A stretch of DNA of 64,000 nt from Candidatus Heimdallarchaeota archaeon (GTDB lineage: Archaea; Asgardarchaeota; Heimdallarchaeia; Heimdallarchaeales; Heimdallarchaeaceae). Made by a program: the position numbers and the translations under genes. The notes beneath the pieces are model-generated. The model ran no database searches, was not told the DNA's origin, and worked only from the letters and a program-made list of their open reading frames with translations. The stretch spans positions 1 to 64,000 of the forward strand of contig JABCTC010000012.1 of the NCBI GenBank assembly GCA_018238545.1. The letters are read 5' to 3'. Below, in pieces: positions 15,954 to 27,270 of the stretch (positions are counted from its first letter, which is position 1; every line of letters begins with the position of its first letter).

Positions 15954-16583
15954 TTACTCTAATTCTAAAAGATAGTCTATTACTCTAAACACCATGGCAA
16001 GAGGAACAAAAGCTGCTAAGACATAAATAACAATTGATACAATGTTAACTACTAAAACATTTGTGACATACATACCAATTACAAAGTAAATCGCTCCTAG
16101 GATAACCAACAATATTGCATATGTGAATAGTATTGCCCATGCTCCAAGAAAGCCTTTGAAGAAACTTACTGGTTTAGCAATTCTATCATTGCGAGATGCA
16201 ACGAATAAGAATGCTGCAGCTGTACTAACTATTGCTAAGATAGCTGCAACAGCTATTATATAGTGTCCCCATTCAAGTGTTGTTGAAAGAATACTTGCAG
16301 GATTACTTAACATACCTGTGATTAGGTTCAATAGATCTGTATATCCTGTGGTAAATGCTGTTGACGTATAAGCCCAATAATAACCACCGAACGCAATTCC
16401 TAATGGTATGAGATTATAGATTATAAGCATAACAACCAAGATTATAGCTTGTTTAAATGAGTCAAAAATATCTTCAAAGAAGTTGTCTTCACCTTTTGGT
16501 TTTTTTATTTTTTCTACTTTAGTTGTCAAATAATCACCGAATTCAACAAAAGATTCCTCTACTATAATAAGCTTATTGTGCAT
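15954..16583 (-). CDS. Integral membrane protein, about five helices, function unknown
   Basis: 209 aa. After a charged cytosolic N-terminus of about 40 residues (KVEKIKKPKGEDNFFEDIF), hydrophobic helices lie at about 47-68, 105-128, 142-168 and 172-205, with a re-entrant segment at 70-95. The overall plan resembles Yip1/DUF-type membrane proteins with five helices, but no diagnostic motif is visible. It is flanked by genes on the same strand; no operon link is clear. Confidence 0.55.
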   Translation of the reverse strand: MHNKLIIVEESFVEFGDYLTTKVEKIKKPKGEDNFFEDIFDSFKQAIILVVMLIIYNLIPLGIAFGGYYWAYTSTAFTTGYTDLLNLITGMLSNPASILSTTLEWGHYIIAVAAILAIVSTAAAFLFVASRNDRIAKPVSFFKGFLGAWAILFTYAILLVILGAIYFVIGMYVTNVLVVNIVSIVIYVLAAFVPLAMVFRVIDYLLELE

Positions 16584-16629
16584 TTTTTGGCGTTTATGAG
16601 ATATACAGAAAAAAGCTAATTTCTTCTTT

Positions 16630-17427
16630 TTACTCTTTTCTTTTTTCTTTAATTACTGCATGAAAACGGTCAATTGTCATATTAAACCATCTCTCATTTA
16701 CATCATGAGGATATTTGGGTAATCTTGGAGATTTCTTTATCTCTTGAACACTTAATTTCTGTGACGTCAATTCCTCGATGATTTTAACTAAGTTCATCAA
16801 TAGTTCCTTTTGATTTTTTAATTCAGTAACGGAACTAATGTGACCATGACCCGGAATTACAATGTTCGGTTTTAAGTCAATCATTTTTTGCAAGGCATCA
16901 ATCCATTCATAAGGATTTACAGTTGGATCCCCAGCAAAAGGAAACATATCTGCAAACAATAAATCCCCAGTCAAAATTGCTCTTTCTTCCGCTAAATACA
17001 CAAAAGCGCTACCTTTTGTATGACCATTTGTTTCGATTAATTTTATAGTTTTGTTTCCTTCTTTAAGTTCATACTCTCCAGAAAATGTTTTGTTAGGTAA
17101 GATGATATTTTTATCTTTGTAATCACCTTCCATCTTTTGAGCAAGAAGATTTCTTGTTGCTTGAGTAGAAATAATTTCACAGTCTTCGAAAACACTAGTT
17201 CCAAAAGTGTGATCACCATGATAGTGGGTTATGATAACATAGCGGAATTTTTTTCCTGTAGTCTTTTCAGCAAATTTCCTGAACTCTATTGTTTTTTCAA
17301 TATCCATCCCTGTGTCTATCATCAATAGATATGAGTCAAAGTCGATGAAGGATAAGTGAGAGGATGTGTCGCTTTGGGCATAATCCCAGATAGATTGGGT
17401 TAACATTAGAGGATTCATTTTGGTCAT
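16630..17427 (-). CDS. Metallo-beta-lactamase-fold hydrolase
   Basis: 265 aa MBL-fold protein with the metal signature THYHGDHTFG (about 77-86), a second ligand in TNGHTKGSAFVY, Asp in LTGDLLFADMFPFAG and a late VIPGHGH. This set supports a binuclear zinc or iron hydrolase. Subfamilies include lactonases, thioester hydrolases (glyoxalase II-like) and quorum-quenching enzymes, and the sequence does not choose among them. There is no signal peptide. It diverges from the beta-galactosidase gene with 111 nt between them, so a shared regulatory region is possible. Confidence 0.8.
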   Translation of the reverse strand: MTKMNPLMLTQSIWDYAQSDTSSHLSFIDFDSYLLMIDTGMDIEKTIEFRKFAEKTTGKKFRYVIITHYHGDHTFGTSVFEDCEIISTQATRNLLAQKMEGDYKDKNIILPNKTFSGEYELKEGNKTIKLIETNGHTKGSAFVYLAEERAILTGDLLFADMFPFAGDPTVNPYEWIDALQKMIDLKPNIVIPGHGHISSVTELKNQKELLMNLVKIIEELTSQKLSVQEIKKSPRLPKYPHDVNERWFNMTIDRFHAVIKEKRKE

Positions 17428-17532
17428 ATTTCAACAAATATGTACTCATTAATAAGAAATTTGTCTTCGTTCAAAATAATTTATCATATTTGTTTCAGAG
17501 TTAAGATAAAACAAAAAAGATTTGAATAATGA

Positions 17533-20667
<3,135 letters not shown>

Positions 20668-20700
20668 ATTCTTTTTCCTTTTCAAATTTTGTTCTTTCCT
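20668..20700 (+). terminator. T-rich terminator-like tract
   Basis: T-rich run (CTTTTTCCTTTTCAAATTTT) right after the beta-galactosidase stop codon. Confidence 0.45.
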
Positions 20701-20746
20701 ACCCATTAAATATGAACTAGGCTGTGTTTACAAGGAGAATTTATTC

Positions 20747-21279
20747 ATGCGTATCAAAGAAGGACAGAAAGCAAAAGATTTCACTGTTGAAGACATCTAT
20801 GGTAATAAGATATCTTTGAAGGATTATAAAGAAAAAAAACTTCTGCTATCATTCTTTAGATATGCATCTTGCCCTTTGTGTAATTTACGAGTTAACCAAC
20901 TAGCGAAATTTTTTCCTACACCAGATTCAAAGGGGTTACAGATTCTAGCTTTTTTTGAGTCACCAAAAAAGAGTATATTGAAGTATGTTGGTACGCAAGA
21001 TACTCCTTTTTCTATCATTGCCCAGAGAGAATAGTGTACAAATTATATGGCGTTGAAAAATCATTGTTAGGTTATATTTTGGGAGGTATTTCCCTAAAAA
21101 TGCTAAAGGCTTTGTTGATGGGATACAAAATAGAAGGTGCTGAGGGACAGAAGACACTACTTCCTGCAGATTTTCTTATAGATAATTTAACTGTAAAACG
21201 TGCATACTATAGTAAAAAAATTTCAGACCACCTACCCATAGGGGAATTGATAGACTTAATCTCGAGTAATGAACGATGA
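20747..21279 (+). CDS. Peroxiredoxin/AhpC-TSA-like thioredoxin-fold protein, frameshifted
   Basis: Reads MRIKEGQKAKDFTVEDIYG, the standard N-terminus of peroxiredoxins, and then a redox centre in RYASCPLCNLRV (CxxC). The frame stops at 21034, but a one-base shift in the C run at 21021-21023 continues it as PERIVYKLYGVEKSLLGYIL and on to LPADFLIDNL, the normal second half of the fold. The joined product of about 177 aa is a full-length PRX-like2/AhpC family protein that would reduce peroxides or disulfides. ATG 20747 has an AGGAG site (20733-20737) and TTAAATATG upstream. The break is either an indel error or a recent mutation; nothing else has decayed. Confidence 0.72.
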
Positions 21280-21371
21280 TTAGATCCGGCAATAATTTTC
21301 ATAAAATGTGAATCTTTTTATTCTATTACACTGAGAATGACAAAATTACCGTTAAGTGCGGATGTGACAAA

Positions 21372-23000
21372 ATGACAACAAACGCAATTTCAACCTTAAA
21401 TGTTGAAGAAAGCCCATTTGAAGGGATTGAAAAAGTTCAAGGAACGGAAGAAATCCTTTCAAGTAATTCTGATTATATTGTTGATGAATCAAAGATAGCT
21501 GGAGGATCTGCTGAATGGCTGTTCTTTCCTAAGAAAGAATCTGAAGTTGTTACTATCATTAACAAAATGAGTCAAGAGAAGATTCCCATAACTCTCTCAG
21601 GAGGAAGAACCGGGATTGTAGGTTCAGCAGTGCCTTTCGGAGGAGCTGTTATCTCTACTGATAAAATGACAGATGTTCTTGGATTAGGTTATGATGAGAG
21701 TGTTGGCAAGTATTTTGTAAGAATCCAACCCGGAATAACCCTGAAAGACTTAGAAGATTTTATCCGTTATAAGGAATTCACAGATGACCATAATCTGAAT
21801 CTTGATGATAATATTGTACAGAAATTCAAACAAGATTCTGATAACTATCTGTTCCCAGTTGACCCAACAGAAATGACCGCATCTGTAGGCGGTTCAATCG
21901 CAGCTAACGCATCGGGTGCAAGATCATTCAAGTATGGTGCTATGCGACCTTGGGTTAGACATCTAAGAGTTGTTCTAGCCTCTGGAGAGGTTATCGATTT
22001 AACTCGTGGAGAATGTAAAGCTGAGAATGGTGTTTTTGTTTTCAAGAAATCAGGACGCGATGTAGAAGTAAAAATACCAACTTATGAGATGCCAAAAGCA
22101 AAAAATGCTGCTGGCTTCTTTGCAGCTCCTGATATGGATCTAGTAGATTTATTCATAGGTAATGAAGGTATTATAGGAATGATTACTGAAGTTGATTTGT
22201 GGATAATAAAGAAACCAATGGGTTTACCCAATGTTATGTTTTTCACAGCTGAAGATGATTCTTTACTTTTTGTTGAGAAACTTCGTGACGATCCAGATCT
22301 GAATGTTGAATATATGGAATTTTTTGATGAGAACTCCTTTGAATTGTTGAAAAGCAAACAAAAGACAAGCCCTGCTCTGGCAAATCTCGCAACTATTCCT
22401 TCTGATGCAAAAACAGCTATTTTCTTTGAGATACCATATAGTGAAGACACTCTAGAAGATATAATTGTTAAATTAGATGAAATTGCTATGGATTGTAACT
22501 CTTCAATTGATTCCTGTTGGTCAGCATTTGATGAAGTAGAGAAGGAGAGTTTCAAAGCAATGCGTCATGCAGTACCAGAAACAGTAAATGCCATCATTGC
22601 AAAACGTAAGAATGAATATCCTGGAATACACAAGCTTGGTACAGATATGTCGGTAGCGCATCAGCACTTCAGAGAAATGATGAAGCTTTATCATGACAAA
22701 ATGCTCGAACATGGTTTAGAGTATGTTATGTGGGGTCATATAGGTGATTCACATGTTCATCTTAATATCCTGCCACGCAACATGGATGAATTATCTTTAG
22801 GTAAAAAGCTTTACAAAATTTTCGCTGAAAAAGCGGTTGAATTTGGAGGTTCTGTTTCCGCAGAACATGGTATTGGAAAAATAAAAATTGAGTATCTTCT
22901 TATCATGTATGGAGAAGAAGGTGTAAATCAGATGCGAGCTGTTAAGCAGGCATTAGATCCACAAGCTATATTCAATAGGGGTAACATGTTTACCCTCTAA
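21372..23000 (+). CDS. FAD-linked D-2-hydroxyacid dehydrogenase (D-lactate dehydrogenase/GlcD family)
   Basis: 542 aa. The PCMH-type FAD-binding domain is at about 50-270: ITLSGGRTGIVGSAVPFGG, PGITLKDLE, VDPTEMTASVGGSIAANASG and GNEGIIGMITEVDLW. The FAD-oxidase C-terminal domain includes MWGHIGDSHVHLNILPR and SVSAEHGIGKIK, where His and Glu bind metal and substrate. The family oxidises D-lactate, glycolate or other D-2-hydroxyacids and passes electrons to quinone or an electron-transfer flavoprotein. There is no Fe-S subunit gene beside it, and no C-terminal Fe-S domain as in some fused forms, so the acceptor is unknown. It is longer than GlcD by an insertion at about 120-155 (FIRYKEFTDDHNLNLDDN). 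Confidence 0.88.
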   Translation: MTTNAISTLNVEESPFEGIEKVQGTEEILSSNSDYIVDESKIAGGSAEWLFFPKKESEVVTIINKMSQEKIPITLSGGRTGIVGSAVPFGGAVISTDKMTDVLGLGYDESVGKYFVRIQPGITLKDLEDFIRYKEFTDDHNLNLDDNIVQKFKQDSDNYLFPVDPTEMTASVGGSIAANASGARSFKYGAMRPWVRHLRVVLASGEVIDLTRGECKAENGVFVFKKSGRDVEVKIPTYEMPKAKNAAGFFAAPDMDLVDLFIGNEGIIGMITEVDLWIIKKPMGLPNVMFFTAEDDSLLFVEKLRDDPDLNVEYMEFFDENSFELLKSKQKTSPALANLATIPSDAKTAIFFEIPYSEDTLEDIIVKLDEIAMDCNSSIDSCWSAFDEVEKESFKAMRHAVPETVNAIIAKRKNEYPGIHKLGTDMSVAHQHFREMMKLYHDKMLEHGLEYVMWGHIGDSHVHLNILPRNMDELSLGKKLYKIFAEKAVEFGGSVSAEHGIGKIKIEYLLIMYGEEGVNQMRAVKQALDPQAIFNRGNMFTL

Positions 23001-23138
23001 TCTTCTTTTCCATAAAGAAACTGATACTCTTGTTTTTTTATCCATCTAACTCTTACTTTGAAGAAAAATGGGATTGTTCCTATTTCAAAGCTAATAACTA
23101 TTTTCATTATTCGCGCCCCACTTTGGAAAGATAATTCA

Positions 23139-23811
23139 TCACGTTTCTTTGAGAGCCAATTCGATTTGCGATAAAGTTCGAGTAGCTGCAACCATGAATT
23201 TTCCAGTATCAATCTTGTCATCTGGAATGTTATGATTGTATTTGTAATAAGATAAAATTTGTTTAAGTCTCTGGGAATTAAAAGATCCTTCTGTATCCAA
23301 CCAAATTATGCCTGATTCTAGCCCTCCGTATTCTTCTGGAAGTAAACAGTTGGCTGTGATACTATAACAAAGCTGAGTTTTACCTGACTGAGGGGCTCCA
23401 TAAAGCTCAACGAAGGTTCCAGTTGGAATACCTCCTTGGAGAAGGTCATCCAAAGCTTTAGCACCAGTTTTAATCTTTGACCTTACAGTCTCTAATTCTT
23501 CTCTCTCCTCTAATGAGAGGAAGATTTTCCCTTCTTGTTTTGTTTTAAATTGATCAAGTAAGAGAGATGCTGTTGCATCTGTAATACCAGGTAGTTCCTC
23601 AAGCTGTTTTTTGGTTAAGGATTTGATACCTCGAGGATCAACAATACCTTCAGTTATTGAGGACTTTATGAACTTTCTTTTTCATAGAATCAGAGAGGCC
23701 AGTAATACCTGACAAGAAGTCTTGAAGAGCATCTTTCTCTTCTTTAACAGTCTTTTTCTTACTAGAAGCAGTAGGTTTACTGTCTTCTATATTCTCTTGT
23801 GTATTAGCCAT
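23139..23811 (-). pseudogene. Truncated, frameshifted RadA-like recombinase
   Basis: From ATG 23811 the protein begins MANTQENIEDSKPTASSKKK. A one-base shift near the A5 run at about 23683 moves it into a frame that reads TKKQLEELPGITDATASLLL (helix-hairpin-helix), KALDDLLQGGIPTGTFVELY and the Walker A loop GAPQSGKTQLCYS, then a stop at 23139 after IELALKET. The Walker B strand, the L1/L2 DNA-binding loops and the C-terminus, about 150 residues of a normal RadA, are missing. The 140 nt beyond (to about 22997) have an open frame with no RadA similarity. The cell must have another radA. A TATA-like box (ATTTGATATATAAAG, minus strand, 23830-23844) still lies 27 nt upstream. Confidence 0.78.
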
Positions 23812-23826
23812 GTCAACTTATTATCG

Positions 23827-23853
23827 GCAATTTGATATATAAAGTGAAGAAAA
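23827..23853. repeat. 27-nt exact repeat, copy 1
   Basis: Identical to 25163-25189; core TTTGATATATAAAGTGAAG. Both copies lie upstream of a beta-helix gene; this one also contains the minus-strand TATA-like box of the radA relic. Confidence 0.85.
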
Positions 23854-23876
23854 CTTAGCTGAAAATCTAGAAAAAG

Positions 23877-23886
23877 CATATAAATC
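23877..23886 (+). promoter_or_regulatory. TATA-like box of beta-helix gene 1
   Basis: CATATAAATC is centred 26 nt before ATG 23906, the spacing of a leaderless promoter. Confidence 0.5.
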
Positions 23887-23905
23887 CTTAATAGTAGTTT
23901 AACTG

Positions 23906-25114
23906 ATGAAATTTAAGGAAACACTCAACAATCCTGGTCGGATTTTAACAGTTCTTGCAGTGATTAGTTGTTTAGTTCTTTTTAGTTTTTTAATTGCGTA
24001 CAGATTAAGACCTCCTGCACCTTCTTGTAGTTCGGGTTCAGATATTTGTAATCAGGAAACAATGGAGCTTTTCAGTTCTCGAGGGATCGGTACAGATGAA
24101 GACCCATATATCATAGAAAATCTATTTTTTACAAAGGATTTTCGAATCACAGTATGCTGTGCTCAATTTGCATTCACCCTACAAAACTGTACTTTTTTGG
24201 ATAGTAATTTATTCTTGCAAAATTTAAATAGAGGTTATGGTTCAGTTTATATACCAAAAAACGTTATGATTTTGAATAATTCATTTAATAATGGAAGTCT
24301 TTGGATTACTTCAAGCACCATTCAAACTGTGGCAAACAATTCATTTCTTGACACTTCATATGGGCTCTACATTCAAATGGCATATGTAGAAAATCTCATT
24401 GATAATGTATTTGAATCAAGTAATCTGTTTATAAAATTTGCAGACAATTGGGACACATATTATATCGTTTTCTCTAATTTTGTGAATAATACTATTGATG
24501 GAGTAGAGATAGGTTTTTTTGATTCTGAGTATAATATTACCATATCTGCACCATATTCTCAATTATTTATTTTTAATTCAACTTTGGTTAGTATTGTAAA
24601 TCAAACAATATCTAATACAATTGTTGGAGTTCACATTGGTTTTTGTTCAAATTTTAGCTTAATTGGTAGTAATTTTTCAACTTGTGAAACTGCAGTAAAG
24701 ATTAGAAACTCTTCAGAGGGAAATATCTTTAACTCAATTATAATTAATTCTGCTCAAAGAGGAATCTTCATTCGTTCATCAGAAAAAGTTCTTATCAATA
24801 ATAATACCTTATCAAATAACAATATAGGAATAGAATATAGTGCTGAGTATCTAACTATAAAATTTAACTTAATAGCTAATAACCAATCTTATGCAATATT
24901 CTCAGATTACTATTCAGATTTTTGTACTATTACTAACAACAATTTTCTTTCCAATGCAATAGGGGAAATCTCTCAAGCTTTTGATGATGGATTAAACAGT
25001 GATTGGGATTATAATTTTTGGAACGATTATATTAGTGGAAACTATCAGATAGAAGGTTCAGGTCCCGTTTATCATTATGATCACAATCCACTTTCTTCAC
25101 CTGTGGATCTATAA
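23906..25114 (+). CDS. Membrane-anchored right-handed beta-helix repeat protein
   Basis: 402 aa. An N-terminal helix at about 14-32 (ILTVLAVISCLVLFSFLIAY) anchors or exports it. A short cysteine-bearing segment and the entry motif GIGTDEDPYIIENLFF lead into a parallel beta-helix (NosD/PbH1-like). Asn-rich rungs such as NCTFLDSNLFLQN, NNSFNNGSLWI and LINNNTLSNNNIGIEY recur about every 22-24 residues to the C-terminus. Many NxS/T sequons suggest N-glycosylation outside the cell. Such proteins bind or cut polysaccharides or act as surface structures; no catalytic residues are recognisable. A degraded paralogue follows at 25272. Confidence 0.78.
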   Translation: MKFKETLNNPGRILTVLAVISCLVLFSFLIAYRLRPPAPSCSSGSDICNQETMELFSSRGIGTDEDPYIIENLFFTKDFRITVCCAQFAFTLQNCTFLDSNLFLQNLNRGYGSVYIPKNVMILNNSFNNGSLWITSSTIQTVANNSFLDTSYGLYIQMAYVENLIDNVFESSNLFIKFADNWDTYYIVFSNFVNNTIDGVEIGFFDSEYNITISAPYSQLFIFNSTLVSIVNQTISNTIVGVHIGFCSNFSLIGSNFSTCETAVKIRNSSEGNIFNSIIINSAQRGIFIRSSEKVLINNNTLSNNNIGIEYSAEYLTIKFNLIANNQSYAIFSDYYSDFCTITNNNFLSNAIGEISQAFDDGLNSDWDYNFWNDYISGNYQIEGSGPVYHYDHNPLSSPVDL

Positions 25115-25162
25115 ATGGCTCTACATGGAGAATTTTTTTCAATTTCTTGATAGTAGTTTTAT

Positions 25163-25189
25163 GCAATTTGATATATAAAGTGAAGAAAA
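25163..25189. repeat. 27-nt exact repeat, copy 2
   Basis: Identical to 23827-23853 and lies upstream of beta-helix paralogue 2, marking a gene duplication that included upstream DNA. Confidence 0.85.
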
Positions 25190-25271
25190 TAAGGCTATTT
25201 AATTATAAAATCTATTTAATCCTAGACAAGAGCTTTTTCTTTAAATTTCTAGATAAAAATTATAAACGTAT

Positions 25272-26516
25272 ATGACCATTCTTTACTATTTAGTGCTTGG
25301 AATGAGTGAAAAAAAGCCAATATCTGCTTCTAAAAGAATAGCTATTGCTATTGGTATAATTCTGCTAATTCTTGTTATTCTTTATGGAGCGCTTTTAATC
25401 ACTTTTTTAATTAATGAAAAGAATAATTGTTATTGTAGTTTTGCTGACAACAGTTTATGTACTGATAAAGATATCAAAAAATTAAGTTCTTCTGGAGATG
25501 GAACTCTTGAAAATCCGTATGTAATAGATAATTCTACTTTTGATTTTGTCTGCATTGGTGGGTGGTATTCGCGAATTACAGTACATTTCATTATTAAAAA
25601 TTGCACTTTCACTACTGGTTTAGAAATAACTCATGTCAATAACTTTGTAATTTAAAATTGTAGTTTTTTTGGTGAAGATAATTATCCTGATTTGGAATAT
25701 TGTTGGCTAGAATATTGTACTGGTTTTATCATCAAGCAATTCAATTTTCTCAATGTAAAACTATTAATTGGTGGCTCAAGGTTTACTATTGAAGACAACA
25801 AATTTAGTTCTAAAGAGGATTGTATTTTTATAGAAAGTTCAGATGAGTTTGAAATAAGAGATAATATATTTAGTGATGGTTTAGTAGATTTATGGCATTG
25901 TACTGACGTTGTTGTAGAAAATAATCTGTTTGAATCAACTGTCTTTCTTGGTTCACAAAAAGGTCTTGGCTTATATACTGTAAAATCTCTTACACTTAAA
26001 CACAATTCATTCAAGGTTGGGGGAATAAATTTGATCCTAGACCCTTCTCGGGATATTTATCATTTTAGACTCTTTGATGAATTTATAAATAACACAATAG
26101 ATACTCAGACTATCCTTCTTATCTATAATGAGTCAAATAAGACAGTAACAGAGAATTTTGGACAATTGATTTTGCTCAATTGTACAAATATTTTAATTTC
26201 AAACCATTCACTAGCAGAGGTGAACGCAGGAATTATAATAAGTGATTCTTCAAATTGCACAATTGTAAAAAATAATTTCTCAAATTGCTTTAATGCTTTG
26301 AATATCTACTATTCAACAAATTGTTTCATTTATAACAACTCTATTATAAATAGTTATGAAATTGGAATGTTCCTTATCTCTTCTGATTACAATATTGTTA
26401 AGTTCAATCAAATACAAAATGGTACTTCTTTTGGTCTATATCTATGGAGGTCCTCAAATAACCAGATAAATGGTCAGCAGATAGTTTTACACATAAAGAG
26501 GATCTTGATAATATAG
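25272..26516 (+). pseudogene. Second beta-helix paralogue, interrupted by an in-frame stop and truncated
   Basis: It starts at ATG 25272 or 25302 (MSEKKPISASKR), with a membrane helix IAIAIGIILLILVILYGALL, the entry motif SSGDGTLENPYVIDNSTF and beta-helix rungs. A TAA at 25653-25655 (NNFVI-stop-NCSFF) breaks it. The same frame then stays open to 26516 with typical rungs (IKQFNFLNVKLL, NCFIYNNSII), so this is one gene with a nonsense codon. The last residues (QQIVLHIKRILII) are no longer beta-helix-like, because the gene runs into GNAT-derived sequence from about 26462. It keeps a 27-nt upstream repeat in common with its intact paralogue at 23906. Confidence 0.78.
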
Positions 26517-26972
26517 TCTATATTCAGAAAGTCAAAGAACTAGAAAATGGAATTAATGTAACTAATGTCAGAAATTTCGATTCAAGTAAAGATTTGGATA
26601 AATGGCTATCAATTGTTAAAAAACTTGATAATCGAACTGATGAGCAATTAGAACGAATCAAAGGTGAAATTAAAGATGAAAATGTCATTGCTCATCTAGT
26701 TATCGAAGATAATGATGAAATTGTTGGGACAGTATTAGTTTTCAGAAATCCTATCAAGAAGGAATCTGCTAATCTTGCCGCCCCCCTATGCTACGGAAGA
26801 GAAATATTTCAATCAGTTACTTGCTAAAGCTTCTACCATAGCTTTGGAAAATGGTGTAGAGGAATTTATAATTTGGCTCTTTGGTGAAAGGTTATCTTTG
26901 AAGGATTATGTTGAAGCTGCTTCCTTTAAATTTGGTAAACCTGCATTCTCTCGTTATGAGCTAGATCTCTAA
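26462..26972 (+). pseudogene. GNAT-like acetyltransferase, N-terminally fused to beta-helix relic and frameshifted
   Basis: From 26462 a second frame reads PDKWSADSFTHKEDLDNIVY and continues through DENVIAHLVIEDNDEIVGTV and LVFRNPIKKESAN. This is the mid part of a GNAT-type acyltransferase or its N-terminal partner domain (beta-strand pair before the acetyl-CoA site). A one-base shift at the C6 run 26781-26786 continues it as PPYATEEKYFNQLLAKAS and FGKPAFSRYELDL to 26972. No start codon with signals exists, because a stop lies at 26459 and the beta-helix gene abuts in another frame. I infer a truncated gene joined to the beta-helix relic by deletion. The GNAT identity is moderate. Confidence 0.5.
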
Positions 26973-27270
26973 TACTACTATCATACTAGCATCGCTTGAA
27001 AGCACTTCATTTGATTAAAACCAAGGGATATATGGGAGGGAGTTTAAGATTATTTTTCCTTAAATTTTCAACCATTTTTTCAGTGTGTATTCCTTCACAC
27101 AAGCACCATAATAAGTGTAACAATGTAGGGTTATTCGAGACACTAAGTAGTTAGTGGCTAGAAAGAACTTCATTTAATATCTTAGAGTAGATTGGACGTA
27201 AGTTCAATCGCCCTAAACACCAAGTGTCACTTTTTAGAACTTTTTGACTCTAAAAATCTGTGAAGAAAGC
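26973..27270. other. Non-coding stretch, nothing recognised
   Basis: About 300 nt between the GNAT relic and the helicase gene (transcribed toward it). It has no open frame of note. A TTCAATC-GCCCTAAACACCA segment looks faintly like a tRNA 3' half, but its stems do not pair (see rejected items). Confidence 0.5.

Noticed and set aside
22082-22555. 157-aa open frame on the minus strand inside the FAD dehydrogenase gene
   Set aside because: It is antisense to a well-conserved enzyme, has no family match and is Ser-rich in the way typical of mirror frames.
22997-23221. Separate 74-aa protein on the minus strand
   Set aside because: Its first half is a frame shadow of the radA relic and its second half matches no family. 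It is most likely random open frame at the deletion junction.
27121-27235. tRNA-like 3' half (AGTTCAATCGCCCTAAACACCA with a GTAGGG about 90 nt upstream)
   Set aside because: The T-loop-like TTCAATC has no pairing stem (GTAAG versus GCCCT), the acceptor arms pair imperfectly, and no D-arm or anticodon stem can be drawn. It is not a tRNA in my reading.
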